This document shows, piece by piece, positions 1 to 9,667 of a stretch of DNA of 64,000 nucleotides (positions are counted from its first letter, which is position 1; the number at the start of each line of letters is the position of its first letter). The position numbers were made by a program, and so were the translations under genes. Origin of the DNA: JBBDIM01 sp040880405. GTDB taxonomy: Bacteria > Planctomycetota > Planctomycetia > Pirellulales > Pirellulaceae. The stretch covers positions 62,001 through 126,000 of the forward strand of contig JBBDIM010000042.1 in the NCBI GenBank assembly GCA_040880405.1, read 5' to 3'. Under the pieces are notes generated by a model that was not told the origin of the DNA, made no database searches, and was given only the letters and a program-made list of their open reading frames with translations.

Positions 1-2
1 AG

Positions 3-1076
3 GCGGAGAATGCCTGGGAGGACGCCGGGTTGGTCCACGACAACGCGATTAACAATTTCCCTCCCCAGAAGTTGTCAACCGGCCAGTGGATGATGTCGCG
101 GCGTCCCTACGATTACGGTCGCCGGGGGGTGGAGTTTTTGACCGGCGGGATCGAAGCCCTCGATCACTGGACCTCCGTCCCTGTGCTCGGATCGAGCGAG
201 GAACTTGCGGCCGAGGAACCTTGCTGGTGGACTTTGCCGGATGGCCGACTGGCAGCGATGTTCCGCGATAACCGCCGGAGCGGTTTCATCTATCGCTCGC
301 TTTCCGAAGACAACGGAAAGACCTGGAGCCGCCCGGTCCAAACCAATTTTCCCGATGCACGCTCCAAATTCCACGGATTTCGTCTCCAAGATGGACGCTA
401 CATCCTGGTCTCCAACCCCAATCCGAAACGCCGCGATCCGCTGGCGTTGGCGATCAGCGACGATGGCTTGGTCTTCACCAAAATGGGTTATCTGGCGGGG
501 GGACGTCACGTCGACTATCCCCATACCATGGAACATGATGGCCACATCCTCATCGCGTTTGCCACCGGTAAGCAAACGGTCGAAGTATTGCGGGTGCGAC
601 TGGAAGATCTTGATTCCCTCCAAATGCCCTCCGAGCCGCTGACCGCTGCGCCACCCTATCATCCGACGCCGGAAGACATCGTGGTTGACCACCGAGATCG
701 AGATCAGGTGGAGATTGTGGGAGAATGGGGCTCCAGCAGTGCCTCGCCGGATCGTCATGGCGAGGACTATCTGTTCATAGAACCTGGCGAAAAAGGATCG
801 GTGCGGTTCACCCCCAAACTTACCGAACCGGGCCGGTATGAGATCTACGCCATTTGGAATAACCGAGGCTCCCGCTCTTCATCCGTTCCCTATCAGATCG
901 ACCATGCCGAAGGAAGCGAGACGGTAGTCGTCGATCAGAACGAACCGGGGGGCACTTGGATGAGTTTAGGGACTTTCTCCTTATCGCCAGACCAGGCATC
1001 GGTCCGGCTCGAAGCGAAAGGGGCAGGGGAGTACATCGTGGCCGACGCGATCTTGTTCGCGCCTCGGCCGGAATAA
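3..1076 (+). CDS. Sialidase-like (BNR) exo-glycosidase with C-terminal golvesin-like domain, 5' end missing
   Basis: The reading frame is open to the left edge, so the true start lies outside the window; the internal TTG at 30 is not a believable start. About 210 residues resemble the sialidase/neuraminidase beta-propeller: the Asp-box-like stretch SEDNGKTWS and a later SDDGLVF repeat are visible, and WWTLPDGRLAAMFRDNRRSG is typical of planctomycete sialidase-like proteins. The last ~120 residues, from about VDHRDRDQVEI to ADAILF, look like a golvesin/Xly-type carbohydrate-binding beta-sandwich. A role in glycan or sialoside degradation is inferred; the substrate cannot be told. A symporter follows 64 bp downstream on the same strand, which suggests a catabolic unit. 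Confidence 0.75.
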   Translation, partial: AENAWEDAGLVHDNAINNFPPQKLSTGQWMMSRRPYDYGRRGVEFLTGGIEALDHWTSVPVLGSSEELAAEEPCWWTLPDGRLAAMFRDNRRSGFIYRSLSEDNGKTWSRPVQTNFPDARSKFHGFRLQDGRYILVSNPNPKRRDPLALAISDDGLVFTKMGYLAGGRHVDYPHTMEHDGHILIAFATGKQTVEVLRVRLEDLDSLQMPSEPLTAAPPYHPTPEDIVVDHRDRDQVEIVGEWGSSSASPDRHGEDYLFIEPGEKGSVRFTPKLTEPGRYEIYAIWNNRGSRSSSVPYQIDHAEGSETVVVDQNEPGGTWMSLGTFSLSPDQASVRLEAKGAGEYIVADAILFAPRPE

Positions 1077-1140
1077 GGCGACGGTGGATCTCACCTAGGC
1101 AACCTCTCCCCACCCGGAGTCGTGAAGAAGACGTAAATTC

Positions 1141-2697
1141 ATGGAATTGTCAATTCGAGGTCTCGATGCGGCGACCATCATTGCCTACCTGCTGGGGATG
1201 GTGGCGATCGGGATTTATTTCGCGCGGCGAAACGACACCACGGAGGAGTACTTCGTGGGGAACCGATCCTTTCCGGGCTGGGTCATTGGGCTCTCGATGC
1301 TCGGCACGATCGTCAGTTCCGCCACTTTCCTGGCTCTGCCAGCGGCGGCCTACGTCCTTGATTGGCGGCAACTGGCGGTCAACCTGGTCCTGCCGTTGGT
1401 GGCGGTGCTGGCTGTTTTGGTGTTTATTCCGCTTTTTCGCCACGGGAAGTTGACGTCCGCGTTTGAATACCTGGGGCTGCGGTATGGTCCCGTGCCGCGC
1501 CTGTACGGGACGATCAGCTTTGTGATGCTGCAACTGATTCGGATGTCGCAGATTTTGTTTCTGGTGGCGATTCCCATTCAATTCATGACCGGGGCCCCGG
1601 TCGCCTGGGTGGTGATCGGCGCGGGGATTTTCGTCGCGTTTTACACGATCGCCGGAGGAATTGAAGCGGTCGTCTGGACCGATGTGGTGCAGGCGATCGT
1701 GCTGCTCGGCGGCGGGCTTTTGTGTTTTGGCTTTATCGCGTTCGACCTATCCGGCGGTCTGGAGGAAATTGTCAGGGTGGGGGCCGACCATAATAAATTC
1801 AGCCTGGGAAGCTTTGAGTGGGATCTGAACCAGAGAACCTTTTGGACGGTCGCCATCTTGGGCGTGATCAACTGGTTGGCGATCTATTCCGGCGACCAAA
1901 ACATCGTCCAGCGATACCTCGCGGCGAGCTCGACTCGGGAGGCCCAAAAGGCGACCATCATTTACTCCGCCGTCGCCTTGCCGATGTGGACGATGTTTTT
2001 CTTCGTGGGGACGGCTTTGTTTGTTTACTACCAAACGTATCCCGACCCCGCCGTGGCTCAACTCGAAGCGGATCAGGTCCTGCCCTATTTTATTCTGACC
2101 CGGATACCTGGCGGCCTGGCCGGGCTGATTATCGCCGCCGTGATGGCCGCCGCGATGAGCTCGCTCGATTCCGGGATCAATTCGATCTCCACGGTCGTCG
2201 TCGTCGATTTGATGAAGCCTTACCTGGCTCGGAATCGCACGGATCAATACTATCTTCGCGCCGCTCGGATCATCGCCGGGGTGGTAACCCTCCTGGTGAT
2301 TCTCGGGGCGATTGGCTTTAGTCGGATGGAAAAGGAAAGCATGAACGATGCCAGCTTAATCGTGACCAGCATCTTTGGTGGTTGCCTGATGGGGCTGTTC
2401 ATGTTGGGGTTTTTCACGAAACGGGTCGACGGTTTCGCGGCGACGGTGGCCCTGGTGTTGGCGATGGGACTGAATATCTATTTGGGATTGGGGGTCCTCG
2501 GTTGGTTGCCGGACTCCTGGACGTTCGCGATCCACAGTTATTGGGTGGGGGCGTTAGTAAATGGTGGATTTATGGTGGTGGCGTATTTGCTAGGCTGGCT
2601 CAGAACCAGCGGCGACACCGGCAGGGATCTCACCGGCTTGACGATTTGGACCAAGGAGCGACCATTGGATGAGGGAAGCGAAACGCTTGGTAAGTGA
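1141..2697 (+). CDS. Sodium:solute symporter (SSS/SLC5 family)
   Basis: A 518-residue very hydrophobic protein with about 13 predicted membrane helices, the usual size of the SSS family. The N-terminus carries the family pattern ARRNDTTEEYFVGNRSFPGW just after the first helix; the later segments IAAVMAAAMSSLDSGINSIS and FGGCLMGLFMLGFFTKR are the conserved SSS core around helices 8-10. It should import a small organic solute, such as a sugar, sialic acid or carboxylate, with Na+. The ATG has a purine-rich AGAAGAAGA stretch in front. It lies between the sialidase-like gene and an FAD oxidoreductase in the same direction, so the substrate may be a product of the upstream glycosidase; that is inference. 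Confidence 0.9.
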   Translation: MELSIRGLDAATIIAYLLGMVAIGIYFARRNDTTEEYFVGNRSFPGWVIGLSMLGTIVSSATFLALPAAAYVLDWRQLAVNLVLPLVAVLAVLVFIPLFRHGKLTSAFEYLGLRYGPVPRLYGTISFVMLQLIRMSQILFLVAIPIQFMTGAPVAWVVIGAGIFVAFYTIAGGIEAVVWTDVVQAIVLLGGGLLCFGFIAFDLSGGLEEIVRVGADHNKFSLGSFEWDLNQRTFWTVAILGVINWLAIYSGDQNIVQRYLAASSTREAQKATIIYSAVALPMWTMFFFVGTALFVYYQTYPDPAVAQLEADQVLPYFILTRIPGGLAGLIIAAVMAAAMSSLDSGINSISTVVVVDLMKPYLARNRTDQYYLRAARIIAGVVTLLVILGAIGFSRMEKESMNDASLIVTSIFGGCLMGLFMLGFFTKRVDGFAATVALVLAMGLNIYLGLGVLGWLPDSWTFAIHSYWVGALVNGGFMVVAYLLGWLRTSGDTGRDLTGLTIWTKERPLDEGSETLGK

Positions 2698-2774
2698 TCA
2701 TCCGCCTGAGCAGCGAAAGACGTAGCGTGCTTTGTTAGCAGCGGCAGTGAGTGCGAGGAGAGGTAGATTTCGGC

Positions 2775-4379
2775 ATGCAGAAGATTAAACGAGAATTCGA
2801 CGTGATTGTAGTGGGTGGAACCCCAGGGGGAATCGCGGCGGCGGTGGCCGCGGCCCGGCGCGGTCGCTCGGTCGCGTTGGTCGAGCGAAGTTATCACGTG
2901 GGGGGGATGTCGACGAGCGGCCTGGGCAAGAGCGATATCGAGCGGCGCGAGATCATCGGCGGCGTGTTCAGCGACTTCATCCGCCGAGTCAAGCAGCGCT
3001 ACGTCAACACGCTAGGGGCCGATTCCGAGCAGTTTCGCTACTGCCGCAATGGCTACTATTTTGAACCGTCGGTCGCCGAGGGGGTCTTTCACGACATCCT
3101 CCGCGACGCGGGAGATATCACCTTACTGTTGGGGCATCAGTTGGAAGGGGCCGACGTCGATCGTGATCGGGTCAGGGCGATCCGCGTGACCGACCTCCAA
3201 ACCGGAGCGGACCATTGCCTGATGGCCGCGGTCTTTATCGACGCCACCTATGAAGGAGATCTCTACGCCGCGGGAGGTGCCGCGTATCGGCTGGGCCGGG
3301 AGTCGCGTCAGGAATTTGACGAGCCCCATGCCGGCGTCATCTATTTCGATTATCAGAACGGCGTCATCCTGCCGCGCAGTACCGGCGCGGGGGACGATCG
3401 ACTGCCCGCCTACACCTATCGCCTTTGCCTGACGACCGATCCGGACAACGGTGTCGCGCTGACCGAACAACCCTCCGGTTACCAACGAGAGACGTATCTC
3501 CCTTATTTGGAAGATCTGGCCGAGGGTCGTTTAAGTGCTCCCAAAGTTTTGAACGATGGCTGGGGCTATTACCCCGAGCACTTCGATACCTTGTTGCGGG
3601 CCTTATCGGTAACCGATCTGTCGAGCGGAAAGGTCGATGCGAATATCAACCCGCGGCCGTTGGCCTTTCCGTTTCCGGAGGAGAATATTGGCTATATCGA
3701 AGGGGACTGGGAGACGCGCGATCGCATCGCGCACCGGCACCGCGAGTTGACGTTGGGCTTGCTCTGGTTTTTACAGCAGGATGAGTCGGTTCCCGCCCGA
3801 CATCAAAAAATGGCGAGGCAATACAACCTGCCGCGCGATGAGTTTACTGACAACGACCATTTCCCCTGGCAGCTCTACATCCGCGAAGGGCGTCGACTGG
3901 AAGGGCTGTACACGATGACGCAGCACGACGTCACCCAGTTGCCAGGCTCGCCGGAGACGCCCGAGTTCGACGATACGATCGCGATGGGAGAGTTTCCGAT
4001 CGATAGTTTCCCGGTCCGAAAACGTCAACCGGGCGATACGCAGGTGCTGGAAGGATATCTCGGGATGCTGGCCCACATTACCCGGCCCTACAAAATTCCG
4101 TACCGAGCGATGATCCCGCGGCAACTGGAAGGGATCATCGTTCCGGTGGCCCTCTCGGCGACCCATGTCGCCTATTCCTCGATCCGCATGGAACCGACTT
4201 GGATGGCCCTGGGACACGCGGCGGGTGTCGCCGCCGATCTGTCCCTCAAAAGAAACTCGGACGTCCGCGACGTCCCGATCCCAGAACTCCAGCAGCAACT
4301 CGCGAAAGAAGGCCAAGTCCTCCGCCTCCCGGACGAGAAAACTCAAGCCCGAACCAGGGCCAAGGCCCGTTTGGTTTAG
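2775..4379 (+). CDS. FAD-dependent oxidoreductase (FAD_oxidored family)
   Basis: Residues 9-30 form an N-terminal FAD-binding beta-alpha-beta fold: FDVIVVGGTPGGIAAAVAAA, then VALVERSYHVGGMSTSGLG, which is the signature of the large planctomycete FAD_oxidored (pfam12831-like) group. A second family hallmark, DATYEGDLYAAGGAAYRLGRE, is at about residue 156. The C-terminus has MEPTWMALGHAAGVAA, the usual FAD-contacting end. About 534 residues. I chose the ATG at 2775 over the GTG at 2751 because GAGGAGAGG at 2755-2763 is a good ribosome binding site and the Rossmann fold starts at once. Substrate unknown; such proteins often sit in glycan or polyol catabolic loci. It ends 17 bp from the convergent glgX. 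Confidence 0.85.
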   Translation: MQKIKREFDVIVVGGTPGGIAAAVAAARRGRSVALVERSYHVGGMSTSGLGKSDIERREIIGGVFSDFIRRVKQRYVNTLGADSEQFRYCRNGYYFEPSVAEGVFHDILRDAGDITLLLGHQLEGADVDRDRVRAIRVTDLQTGADHCLMAAVFIDATYEGDLYAAGGAAYRLGRESRQEFDEPHAGVIYFDYQNGVILPRSTGAGDDRLPAYTYRLCLTTDPDNGVALTEQPSGYQRETYLPYLEDLAEGRLSAPKVLNDGWGYYPEHFDTLLRALSVTDLSSGKVDANINPRPLAFPFPEENIGYIEGDWETRDRIAHRHRELTLGLLWFLQQDESVPARHQKMARQYNLPRDEFTDNDHFPWQLYIREGRRLEGLYTMTQHDVTQLPGSPETPEFDDTIAMGEFPIDSFPVRKRQPGDTQVLEGYLGMLAHITRPYKIPYRAMIPRQLEGIIVPVALSATHVAYSSIRMEPTWMALGHAAGVAADLSLKRNSDVRDVPIPELQQQLAKEGQVLRLPDEKTQARTRAKARLV

Positions 4380-4396
4380 GAGCGTTCAGTTGGCGC

Positions 4397-6526
4397 TCAA
4401 TCCGTCTTTCGCCGCAGAAGCACGGCGGCGGAGCGGGCCGCCAGTTCGTAGGTTTCGCCGCCGGCGAGGTTTTGAGTTTCAACCTCGCCGCGGGGATGAA
4501 CGGTATCGATCAATGGGCTCCAGTTTGGTTTGCCGGGATCTTTGGGGAGCCGAAACGGGACTGCTTCTTGCCAGGCGTTCATCAACACTAGCATGTCGTC
4601 ATCGTGACAAGGGTTGCCCTGCGGATCGCGGTCCTGAAGCTTGTTACCGAGAAGCAAAAACCCAAAGCAGCGGGCGTGAGAATTGCTCCAATCATGATCT
4701 TCCATCGGCTTTCCATCGGGCCGAAGCCAGGCGACGGTTTCGATGACCGATTCTTCCCCGCCCGCCAAGGTCAGGAATTCGCGGCTTTGGAAGACCGCGT
4801 GCTCGTGCATCAGTTTGCTCAGTTTCTGGACAAACTGAACCAGATCCCACTGGCGATCACTCAGGTCCCAGGGCATCCAGGTCAGTTCGCTGTCTTGGCA
4901 GTAGGCGTTGTTGTTCCCTTGTTGCGACCGGCCCAGTTCGTCTCCCATCTGGATCATCGGAACTCCCTGCGAAAGAAACAGGGTGGTCAGTAGATTTCGC
5001 TTCTGCTGTTCCCGAAGGTCGAGGATCTCTGGATTGTCGGTCTCCCCCTCCGCGCCGCAATTCCAACTATTTGTCTTCGCGGGGCCATCTTTGTTGTCCT
5101 CGTGGTTGGCCTCGTTGTGCTTGTCGTTGTAGCTGACGATATCGTGCAGGGTCAGGCCATCGTGGATCGAGACAAAGTTGATTGAGGCGTACGGACCACG
5201 CTGTGCCTGAAACAGATCGCTACTTGCCATGAGCCGACCCGACATGTCGGCGATCTGCCCTTCGTCCCCCCGCCAAAACTTGCGCGAGGTGTTCCGGTAG
5301 GCTTCGTTCCATTCGGCCCAGGGTGGAGGAAATTTGCCCACCTGATACCCCTCGTTTCCGGCGTCCCACGGCTCGGCGATCAATTTCAGCCTGGAAAGTA
5401 CCGGGTCCTGGTAGATGGCCCGAAAGAAGGCGCTCAGGCGGTCGTACTCGTCCGGTTCCCGGGCCAGAATCGGGGCCATATCGAAGCGGAATCCGTCGAT
5501 ATGCATTTCGTTTGCCCAATACCGAAGGCTATCCAGAATCATCCGCATCGTCTGGCCGTGCATCATGTTGGGGACGTTCCCCTGCGAGCTGGAATCGAGA
5601 TAGTACCGCTTGTTCTCGCCGGATAGGCGATAGTAGGTCAGGTTGTCGACACCACGGAACGAGATGGTCGGGCCTTGCTGGTTGCCTTCACAGGTGTGGC
5701 CGTAACAAACGTCCATCAGCACCTCGATGCCCGCCTGGTGATAGGCCTTCACCATGCCCTTAAATTCCCTGACCCGCTCATTCGGATCCTGCGCGGCGGC
5801 GTAACGATTGGCTGGTGCAAAGAAGGCGATAGGATCGTAGCCCCAGTAGTTCACCAGACCCAAATCCAACAGCCGCTGGGGATCGACAAACGACTGAACC
5901 GGCAATAGCTCGATCGCCGTCACGCCCAACGATTGGAGGTGCTCGATAATCATCGGCGATGCCAAACCCGCATACGTGCCACGCTGCTCTTCGGGAATCT
6001 CCGGGTGGAGTTGGGTCATTCCCTTGACGTGCAGTTCATAAATCAGGCTCTTTTCCAAGGGCCGAGCCGGACGGGGTTCGTCACCCCAATCGAACGATTC
6101 ATCTATGACCACGCCTTTGGGAACAAACGGGGCGCTGTCTCGATCGTCGAACGACAGATCCTCCTGCTCATCTCCGATCCGATAACCGAAGACCGCGTCG
6201 TTCCACTGGATCTCACCATGCAGCGCTCGGGTGTAGGGGTCGACCAGAAGTTTGTGCTCGTTGAAGCGGTGCCCCTTTTCCGGAGCGTAGGGGCCTTTTA
6301 CCCGGTAGCCATAGAGTTGGCCTGGATGGATATCGGGCAGGTAGGCATGCCAGTGATAGAAGGTCCGCTCGATTAGCGGAATCCGCTCGGTTTCCTGGGC
6401 CGGATCGTCTTGGCTGAAGAGGCACAGATCGACCTCGGTCGCGCACTCACTGTAGATCGAAAAGTTGGTTCCGCGGCCATCCCAGTGGGCCCCTTGAGGA
6501 CCGTAGTTACCAGGTTGTGTCTTCAT
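4397..6526 (-). CDS. glgX: Glycogen debranching enzyme GlgX (isoamylase-type, GH13)
   Basis: A 709-residue protein with an N-terminal CBM48-like domain (residues ~10-110, including RGTNFSIYSECATEVDLCLF) and a GH13 catalytic barrel. The catalytic motifs can be read: region I MDVCYGH (~271), region II GFRFDM with nucleophile Asp349, region III AEPWD with acid/base Glu385, and region IV SIHD with His455/Asp456. It hydrolyses alpha-1,6 branches of phosphorylase-limited glycogen in the cytoplasm. It is the 3'-most gene of the stress-type cluster, after a Rho-N domain gene on the same strand, which fits glycogen or trehalose metabolism under stress. The region I sequence ends in GH instead of the more usual NH. 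Confidence 0.95.
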   Translation of the reverse strand: MKTQPGNYGPQGAHWDGRGTNFSIYSECATEVDLCLFSQDDPAQETERIPLIERTFYHWHAYLPDIHPGQLYGYRVKGPYAPEKGHRFNEHKLLVDPYTRALHGEIQWNDAVFGYRIGDEQEDLSFDDRDSAPFVPKGVVIDESFDWGDEPRPARPLEKSLIYELHVKGMTQLHPEIPEEQRGTYAGLASPMIIEHLQSLGVTAIELLPVQSFVDPQRLLDLGLVNYWGYDPIAFFAPANRYAAAQDPNERVREFKGMVKAYHQAGIEVLMDVCYGHTCEGNQQGPTISFRGVDNLTYYRLSGENKRYYLDSSSQGNVPNMMHGQTMRMILDSLRYWANEMHIDGFRFDMAPILAREPDEYDRLSAFFRAIYQDPVLSRLKLIAEPWDAGNEGYQVGKFPPPWAEWNEAYRNTSRKFWRGDEGQIADMSGRLMASSDLFQAQRGPYASINFVSIHDGLTLHDIVSYNDKHNEANHEDNKDGPAKTNSWNCGAEGETDNPEILDLREQQKRNLLTTLFLSQGVPMIQMGDELGRSQQGNNNAYCQDSELTWMPWDLSDRQWDLVQFVQKLSKLMHEHAVFQSREFLTLAGGEESVIETVAWLRPDGKPMEDHDWSNSHARCFGFLLLGNKLQDRDPQGNPCHDDDMLVLMNAWQEAVPFRLPKDPGKPNWSPLIDTVHPRGEVETQNLAGGETYELAARSAAVLLRRKTD

Positions 6527-6617
6527 GCATCGTCACTCCTAAAGCCCAATCGCCACCCACTTCCCAATCTTTGAACTCAATCGGGTTGCATCGCACGATG
6601 CAAACGGTGTGCTGAAA

Positions 6618-6914
6618 TCAACGCCGAGTCCGGATCGCCTCGATCAGTTTTTCCTTGTTCATCTTGCTCCGCCCTTTGATTTGCATTTCCTTGGCGAGGT
6701 TGTAAAGTTCCGGTCGGCTCCGCCGGTCGAGCGAGGCATTCGGATTCCCGGTTCCTTGGGTGGTGCGGTTTGGGGTTTTGCCATCCTTGCGCCGCTGTTT
6801 ATTCACGGTGCGAGCCGCAATCTCCTTGGCCTTTCGTTCCCCCTTGCCACGGTCCTGGGCGCTCTCTTTGATGTGCTCGTATTGCCGCTCGTCTTTGTCG
6901 GTCCATTTGGCCAT
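6618..6914 (-). CDS. Small basic protein with Rho termination factor N-terminal (SAP-like) domain
   Basis: Start set at the ATG giving MAKWTDKDERQYEHIKES, which matches the family N-terminus; the upstream extension (frame open to 7037) overlaps the SDR gene and is not protein-like. 98 residues, rich in Lys/Arg and predicted helical. The C-terminal ~40 residues (SRPELYNLAKEMQIKGRSKM then a KEKLIEAIR helix) are a Rho-N/SAP-type helix-extension-helix. Homologues are often annotated as 'plasmid stabilisation protein' and occur beside stress genes such as yciF, Mn-catalase and SDRs. The molecular function is not established; nucleic-acid binding is likely. Confidence 0.75.
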   Translation of the reverse strand: MAKWTDKDERQYEHIKESAQDRGKGERKAKEIAARTVNKQRRKDGKTPNRTTQGTGNPNASLDRRSRPELYNLAKEMQIKGRSKMNKEKLIEAIRTRR

Positions 6915-6951
6915 CTCGATTGTCCTCGTCGCGGTTAGGATGGGTGCGGAG

Positions 6952-7734
6952 TTAACCTTGAAGTAACGACTGCCCACCATCGATCCACATTTCGCTGCCG
7001 GTGATATGACTCGCCTGCTCCGAACAGAGAAAGGCAATCAGCTCCGCAACTTGTTTCGAAGTTCCCGGCTTTCCACCGGTCAAGGGAATCTGTCCCTCGG
7101 GGAATTCCACCGGCACCTGGACTTCATCCAGATCACGGTGTTCCGTGTTGTCTTCAATGGAAGTATCAATGGCACCGGGGCAGATCACGTTGACGCGGAT
7201 TTTGTCCTCCGCGAATTCCAAGGCTACCATCTTGGCAAGGGCAACTTGCCCCGCCTTGCTTGTGGCGTACGCGCTGGCCCCGGTATTGCTGAACATCCGT
7301 GTTCCGTTGACGGAGGAGACGATCACAATCGATCCCCCTTTTTTTTGCATGTGGGGCACGGCGTATTTGAGAGTGAGGAAGGTGCCCCGCAGGTTGACTT
7401 CCTGCGTCAGATCCCATTCCTCCACCGAAAGATCCTCTAGCGGAGCCCAAGTCCCATTGATGCCCGCGTTGGCCACGACGATATCGATCTCTCCCCATTT
7501 ATCGACCACCGCCTGAGCGGCCCGTTCCACCTCTTCCGGATTGCGCAAGTTCGCCTTCAGCGGCAGGACCTCGCCCCCTTCTTTCTCGATCTGGGCCGTT
7601 ACCGCGTCCAGTTTCTCTTGCTTCAACCCCAAGGGAGCAACCTTCGCGCCCGCCCGAGACATCAACAGGGTGGTCGCTTTCCCGATGCCGGAGGTTCCGC
7701 CGGTGATCCAGGCAACTTTTCCCTTTAAATCCAT
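6952..7734 (-). CDS. SDR family NAD(P)-dependent oxidoreductase
   Basis: A 260-residue classical short-chain dehydrogenase. It has the TGGTSGIGKA cofactor loop (residues ~12-21), NAG at ~89-91, catalytic Ser in IVIVSSVNGT, the YATSK (YxxxK) active site, and a normal C-terminal GSEMWIDGGQS. The Thr-Gly-rich first loop with a following non-acidic strand end (APLGLK) suggests NADPH rather than NADH. Its ATG overlaps the stop of the upstream FAD/Rieske oxidoreductase by one base (TGATG), so the two are translationally coupled and probably work together. Substrate unknown; the genomic setting is a stress cluster. Confidence 0.9.
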   Translation of the reverse strand: MDLKGKVAWITGGTSGIGKATTLLMSRAGAKVAPLGLKQEKLDAVTAQIEKEGGEVLPLKANLRNPEEVERAAQAVVDKWGEIDIVVANAGINGTWAPLEDLSVEEWDLTQEVNLRGTFLTLKYAVPHMQKKGGSIVIVSSVNGTRMFSNTGASAYATSKAGQVALAKMVALEFAEDKIRVNVICPGAIDTSIEDNTEHRDLDEVQVPVEFPEGQIPLTGGKPGTSKQVAELIAFLCSEQASHITGSEMWIDGGQSLLQG

Positions 7735-9311
7735 CAGATTGCTCTTCCATCATGGTCATGAACCGCTGCCGTATCGCTCGTATCTTCCGTCGGAATTTCG
7801 TTTGCGTCGCCATTCTTCTCAAGCGACTTGAGCCCCGAAACCGCGGGCCCGTTGATTACCTCGCCGCAAGCATCGAACCGGGAGCCATGGCACGGACAGT
7901 CCCAAACCTTCTCCGCGTCGTTCCAATGCACGACACATCCGAGATGCGGGCAGACCGCGGAATTACGGTGCGTCTCGCCATTTTCATCCCGGTAGTAAGC
8001 CACCTTGCTCAACCCCGAACGCTCCACGGTCCCTTGATCGTTTTCCAACTGATCGACCTCGATCGCATCCCCCGGAGAGAGCCAATCTTCGGCATATTTG
8101 CTAATTACATTGGCGGTCTCCAACGCCAGATCTTGCCAGGCACTCCCGGCGAGCGGTGTCCGCGCGGGGTCGTAAACTTCGGCCCAAGGATTTTCCCGAC
8201 CTTGGAGAAAGTCGGCCAAAAGCAGCCCCGCGATCGTGCCGTGCGTCATGCCCATTCCGGAATCTCCGGTGGCGATATAGATATTCGGGTCGTCACCCGG
8301 GTTGGGCCCGATATAGGCGGCTCCGTCCGGGGTCTCCATCACCATCCCGGACCATTGGTGGACAACGTCTCCCGCTTCCGCGAATCGCTCTCGGGTCCAT
8401 TGTTCCAACCGCCCGAACCGCTCCGCCTGATCGCTCACTTGGCCCGATTTATGATCCTCTCCGCCGACAATCAGCAGGTCGTGCGTTTCATCGATCGGTT
8501 GCGTCCGGACATAGTGGTAATTTTCTAAGGTGTCCCAGTACAGAGCGGTCGTGACTGCGTTCCGGGGAACCTTAAGCGAAATTGCGTAAGTGAGGTAAGG
8601 AGCCATCTTCGTGTGCATGGCGAAACGGTCATTCACCGGGGTGTTGGTGGCGACCACCACATGTTTCGCTTTGATGACTGGCCCCGCGGCGGTCTCCACT
8701 TCAGCCGGTTCGCCGCCGCGAATCTCTTGCACATGGGTCTGCTCGTAGATGGCCCCACCCATCCGCTCGATCTCCTCGGATAGTCCCAAGAGATACGGGA
8801 GCGGATTGAATTGCCCTTGGTCCGGATAGTACAGGGAGGGCCCAATATCAAAGCCTTTCACGGGCGGCGATTTGAGCAGCGTTAACCCCGCGATCCCCGC
8901 TCGACAGGCGGCCGCGTATTCCTTTTCGAGCAGGTCCTTGGAGTGCTCCGGCGCAAGAAACAGATACCCGGGAAGTCGGCGAAACTGGCAATCGACCTCC
9001 AATTCTTGCACTATTTTTCCGATTTTCGAGATCGCCGAATGGTGACTGTTCGCCAGCAGCCGCATCTTCTCGACCCCTTGGATCTCTTCATACTCGCTGT
9101 AGAAGTCATCCAGCGCGCTGGCCAAGTGGGCGGTTGTTCGCTGAGTCTGCCCCGACCCGACCTGGCGACTTTCAAGAACCGCGACCCGCAACCCTTCCCG
9201 ACTCAAGAAGCAGGCAGTGGAAAGCCCAGAGATTCCGGCCCCTACGATGCAGACATCCACCGAGATGTCTTGCTGTAACGGTGATCGCTTGGGAACCGAG
9301 GTGGTTGCCAT
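7734..9311 (-). CDS. FAD-dependent oxidoreductase with C-terminal Rieske [2Fe-2S] domain
   Basis: The N-terminal ~420 residues are a DAO-type FAD oxidoreductase: VDVCIVGAGISGLSTACFLS gives the dinucleotide fold and IATGDSGMGMTHGTIAG the C-terminal FAD contact. The last ~95 residues are a Rieske domain with CPHLGCVVHW (~454) and CPCHGSRFDACG (~472), both His/Cys pairs intact. The start at 9311 (MATTSVPKRS) is chosen because the fold begins soon after; the frame is open to 9512 and an in-frame ATG at 9401 is an alternative. This fusion is widespread in bacterial stress loci, but its substrate is not known. It is coupled to the SDR downstream. Confidence 0.88.
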   Translation of the reverse strand: MATTSVPKRSPLQQDISVDVCIVGAGISGLSTACFLSREGLRVAVLESRQVGSGQTQRTTAHLASALDDFYSEYEEIQGVEKMRLLANSHHSAISKIGKIVQELEVDCQFRRLPGYLFLAPEHSKDLLEKEYAAACRAGIAGLTLLKSPPVKGFDIGPSLYYPDQGQFNPLPYLLGLSEEIERMGGAIYEQTHVQEIRGGEPAEVETAAGPVIKAKHVVVATNTPVNDRFAMHTKMAPYLTYAISLKVPRNAVTTALYWDTLENYHYVRTQPIDETHDLLIVGGEDHKSGQVSDQAERFGRLEQWTRERFAEAGDVVHQWSGMVMETPDGAAYIGPNPGDDPNIYIATGDSGMGMTHGTIAGLLLADFLQGRENPWAEVYDPARTPLAGSAWQDLALETANVISKYAEDWLSPGDAIEVDQLENDQGTVERSGLSKVAYYRDENGETHRNSAVCPHLGCVVHWNDAEKVWDCPCHGSRFDACGEVINGPAVSGLKSLEKNGDANEIPTEDTSDTAAVHDHDGRAI

Positions 9312-9607
9312 CCAAGCAGATTCCGTTTGCTCCCGACCTGATTTCACGATCTGTTCTCCAGTATCTACAAGTTCCCGTAACGACCTGCTGCGGACCCTCA
9401 TTTGGCAAACGGTCTCGCTATGCCGTTGAGTCCATCTCCGCGTTTCGGCTTGGCGGTTGTTATCCGCAAATAGCGTTCCGACGCGCTGTCTCCCGCCGAT
9501 GCCGCGGTCCAATTTTTTCAGGATACCACCGACTTAACCAGATCTTGCCGTTAGGGCACCCTATTTGCAACCTCGTAAATTCGGTGACCGATATTCAGTA
9601 ACTGTGT

Positions 9608-9634
9608 ATTCAGCAACCATGTGGGTTGCTGAAT
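9608..9634. promoter_or_regulatory. 11-bp inverted repeat upstream of yciF-like gene
   Basis: ATTCAGCAACC at 9608-9618 and its perfect reverse complement at 9624-9634 flank a 5-base loop. It ends 33 bases before the YciF-type start codon and 22 bases before its AGGAGG Shine-Dalgarno sequence, and lies in the divergent space with the FAD/Rieske gene. It could be an operator or a 5'UTR hairpin; no T-run follows, so it is not a normal terminator. Confidence 0.45.
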
Positions 9635-9667
9635 GTGGATCGACAGCTAACTCACAGGAGGAAGATG

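Noticed and set aside
75..758. 227-codon minus frame over the sialidase-like gene
   Set aside because: It is antisense to recognisable sialidase repeats; no domain features.
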